From: Tretioscincus oriximinensis
Taxonomy: Eukaryota > Chordata > Lepidosauria > Squamata > Gymnophthalmidae
DNA length: 64,000 nucleotides
Assembly: GCA_022410635.1 (NCBI GenBank)
Contig: JAJVDF010000126.1
Location: 310,001 to 374,000 of the forward strand
Direction: 5' to 3'
The translations under genes and the position numbers were made by a program. A model generated the notes under the pieces. The model had not been told where the DNA came from, did not search any database, and worked only from the letters and a program-made list of their open reading frames with translations. Below, piece after piece: positions 61,589-64,000 of the stretch; positions within the stretch are counted from its first letter, which is position 1; each line of letters starts with the position of its first letter.

Positions 61589-62093
61589 CGCTGTCTGAGA
61601 ATGCTCTTCATTAGTTGTCTCGCTGATTCCACGTAGATTTACAAGTATGTGTGTTGCCTGCATTCTGCAAATGTTTCTCACACTGCAGATTNTAACTCNC
61701 CATGTGCCTACAGCCATAGTGAGAGGCTTCGCTAATTTCACATGTAAACATCATTGAAGTGTGGAAGGTCCACAAGTTGAGTATTAGTGTGTGGGGGGAG
61801 ACATGCAGAAAGTACACACCTGTGTTCTGGTTCAGAGGAAGGATCCATTTCATAGTCACATCTTATTGTGCTCTATAATAGATCCATCTGAGATTCCAAG
61901 ATGAAGCGCTTTCGTTCTTGGTTGCTGGGATTCTTACAGGTTGACTCTTAAGCTCATGTCCCATCTTTGGGAAAGATTGCCTTCATTTGGATCAAAATAA
62001 TTACAGCAAGGCCCAGATTGATCTGTGGGTTGAAGCGTAGGACAAAGTTTTAAAAAATATGATAGAAAATAATTATTTTCTTCATTTAAAAAA

Positions 62094-62368
62094 GTGGGAG
62101 GTGAGAGAAAGGCTGCAGACATATGTCCTGTAGGATGTATGTCTGCATGGGAGCGCCTTCCGGGCAGCTTTTGCAGATGGAGTCGCTGGTTGTCAGCGAT
62201 GCAGTCGTTACAAACCTGCATTCTTCCAGGTTCAATGAGAGCTCATTTTCCAGCTCCCATGGCGCAGCCCACCTTAAACCCGCTTCTTTCCCTTCATCTG
62301 ACCTGCATGGATTCGGTTGTGCATGCATAGCAAAGCAGAACGGGAGACACGTGACATGAAAGGCAGGT
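62094..62368 (+). promoter_or_regulatory. GC-richer segment in ABCG1 intron 2, possible alternative promoter or exon
   Basis: This block is clearly more GC-rich than its surroundings, contains a CACGTG E-box within GACACGTGAC (62346-62355), and ends with a perfect donor consensus CAG|GTAAGT (exon side ending 62366). ABCG1 is known to use alternative first exons in mammals. I cannot show that this is one: ATGAAAGGCAG ends in phase 2, which does not fit the phase-1 start of exon 3, so if transcribed it would be non-coding or start elsewhere. Confidence 0.3.
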
Positions 62369-63757
62369 AAGTCTCACCCCTTTTGTGACAGGACTACTTG
62401 CTTTTTCCGCACCTTACCATGGCTTACACACAATACGGACAGGTGACACCTTAAAGCTCAAAATTGGTGATAAATCTGCCTTTTAGCCCCTCATGTGTCT
62501 GCAGCCAAAGCCACAGAGTTCTCAACATACCTTTCTACTGCAAAACAATTGTATACTTTGGTCTCTTCTATTCATCTTTTCCTTCCTAAATAGGCTTTAA
62601 TGCTCTTCAAAAAGATGGCTATTCTAGAGCCATTTTGGTTTTGTCTCAAAGTACAATAGGGCAAACGTACACTTGAGAGTCTATAATGTTTCAACGTGTA
62701 ACTTTTAGGAACAGATACTGAGTTTTTCAATTGTTTTGCTTTGTGGCTTTGTGACAGGCCTTTTTGTTTCTTTCTTGAGAGAAATTTGTAAATATTTGAA
62801 CCCATTCTGTGTTTTTATTCTGCTGAACATTGCTCTACAGGCTTAATCTCCATGGTTTTGTGGTGTGGAGGATAACTATCACCTTTCCATTTGTGATGTA
62901 TGATTCAGTTCATTTATAAATAGGATTGTCAAATGCAAATCTCTAAAACGAGGAAACAATTTATCGTTCTGCCCTTCCCTGCCNCCGTCCTACCCAACCT
63001 GCCCTTGTTGCTGCTGCAAAAATCATGGACTTTTGCCTTTTCAGCCTGAATGATAGTGCAAACTTGTAGAATATCTTTGAACTCTGTGGCATAATGCAAC
63101 ATTTAATGGCTAGTAAAGGGCCAGAGTGGATAAAGTTTGTTGATGTTTTGAATGAAGTACATGGGAAAATGTGGGCTAAAGGGTAATAATTGCACCAGGT
63201 ATGTAATACACAGTGATCTTCCAAATTAATTGCCCTGAGTGATCTGCCCAGGGATTTCTGATCTAATCTGCCCTATGGAAAAATGAAAGTAACCATGTAC
63301 AGGGTTTTTTTAATCTAAATTCCTGAGAACCATTGCTGTTCACTAACTGGATGAAATGTGTTCTGCCTTTCATACTCCCCCAGGCAGAAGCATTCTTCCT
63401 TCTCATCTGTGAATAAGTAGTTTTATTCTAACCTTTCTGTATTCTGCATGTCTGGTTGCCTCATCACCTGCCCCATTACCAGGTGAAAACAACTCATGAA
63501 AACATATCCTAAATAAATACTGGTTTCAAGAACAGTTGATCTGAAAAGAGCACTTCTGTGGGTGTGATACACATGGGGCCAAGGTTGAAATGAAAAGTCT
63601 TTTTTGTTTTTCCTGATACATAATTTTGTGTGTTTTTTACAGAACAGAATATGGTTTAGAAAGATCTAAATGTAACCTCATTCTTCCCAGCCTTTGCAGT
63701 CTGAATTTGTGGGTTCTATTATGTTTTCATTTTTATATGCTTATGTCAAAGTTCTAA

Positions 63758-63931
<174 letters not shown>

Positions 63932-64000
63932 TAAGGTTTTTCTTTTACGCAAAAAGCGTTTAGTAACATATATAGCACCCAGGAATGAATTTTCTAGGAA

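Overview
This is vertebrate nuclear DNA. It is AT-rich, has introns, and is full of interspersed repeats. The repeat set (tRNA-derived SINEs whose tail reads like 'cctgccctatacccgaaggtctcagggcggcc', CR1 and L2-like LINE 3' ends, and abundant non-autonomous hAT elements with clear 8-bp target duplications) points to a squamate reptile. That assignment is inference from repeat style; the species cannot be fixed from the window. Single N bases are scattered throughout, two of them inside exons.

Two protein-coding genes lie head to tail on the + strand. The first, about 5.3-29.3 kb, is UMODL1 (uromodulin-like 1), read here from its WAP exon to the stop codon as 19 phase-consistent exons (3,899 coding bases, about 1,298 residues). 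The signal peptide and EMI part must lie to the left. The order is WAP, SEA 1, a cysteine-poor EGF-position exon, FN3-1, SEA 2, EGF, Ser/Thr-rich linker, FN3-2, SEA 3, EGF, linker, ZP-N, ZP-C, a possible cleavage site, a transmembrane helix and a short tail. SEA-half, SEA-half and EGF exons recur three times with the same phases, and FN3 precedes the second and third sets, so the protein grew by duplication of an exon cassette. The second gene is ABCG1, the sterol-exporting half-transporter. Its CpG-rich promoter and first coding exon lie at about 40.1-41.6 kb, exon 2 at 44.6 kb and exon 3 (Walker A) at 63.8 kb; the rest is beyond the window. UMODL1 followed by ABCG1 in the same orientation is also the human chromosome 21 order, so synteny is retained.

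The gap between the genes (about 29.3-40.1 kb) and the large introns hold repeats and otherwise unremarkable AT-rich sequence. Repeats include a CR1 3' end, several tRNA SINEs, three copies of one hAT family (TAGGGTTGCCATA ends), two of a second (TAGGCTGACCAG ends) and two of a third with a GC-rich core (CAGTGC/CAGGGC ends). ABCG1 intron 2 contains a strong DR4 match to an LXR response element near 49.24 kb.

I did not find an undescribed gene system. The most unusual pattern is a run of perfect or near-perfect fold-back inverted duplications: arms of 149 nt at 61.1 kb, 82 nt at 23.2 kb, 39 nt at 0.74 kb, and others. Some duplicate a transposon together with its flank. They are either snap-back/template-switch mutations or assembly and read artefacts. 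Other leads are the loss of one disulfide pair in the WAP domain, loss of EGF cysteines in one exon, a GC-AG intron, and a duplicated block next to the ABCG1 promoter.
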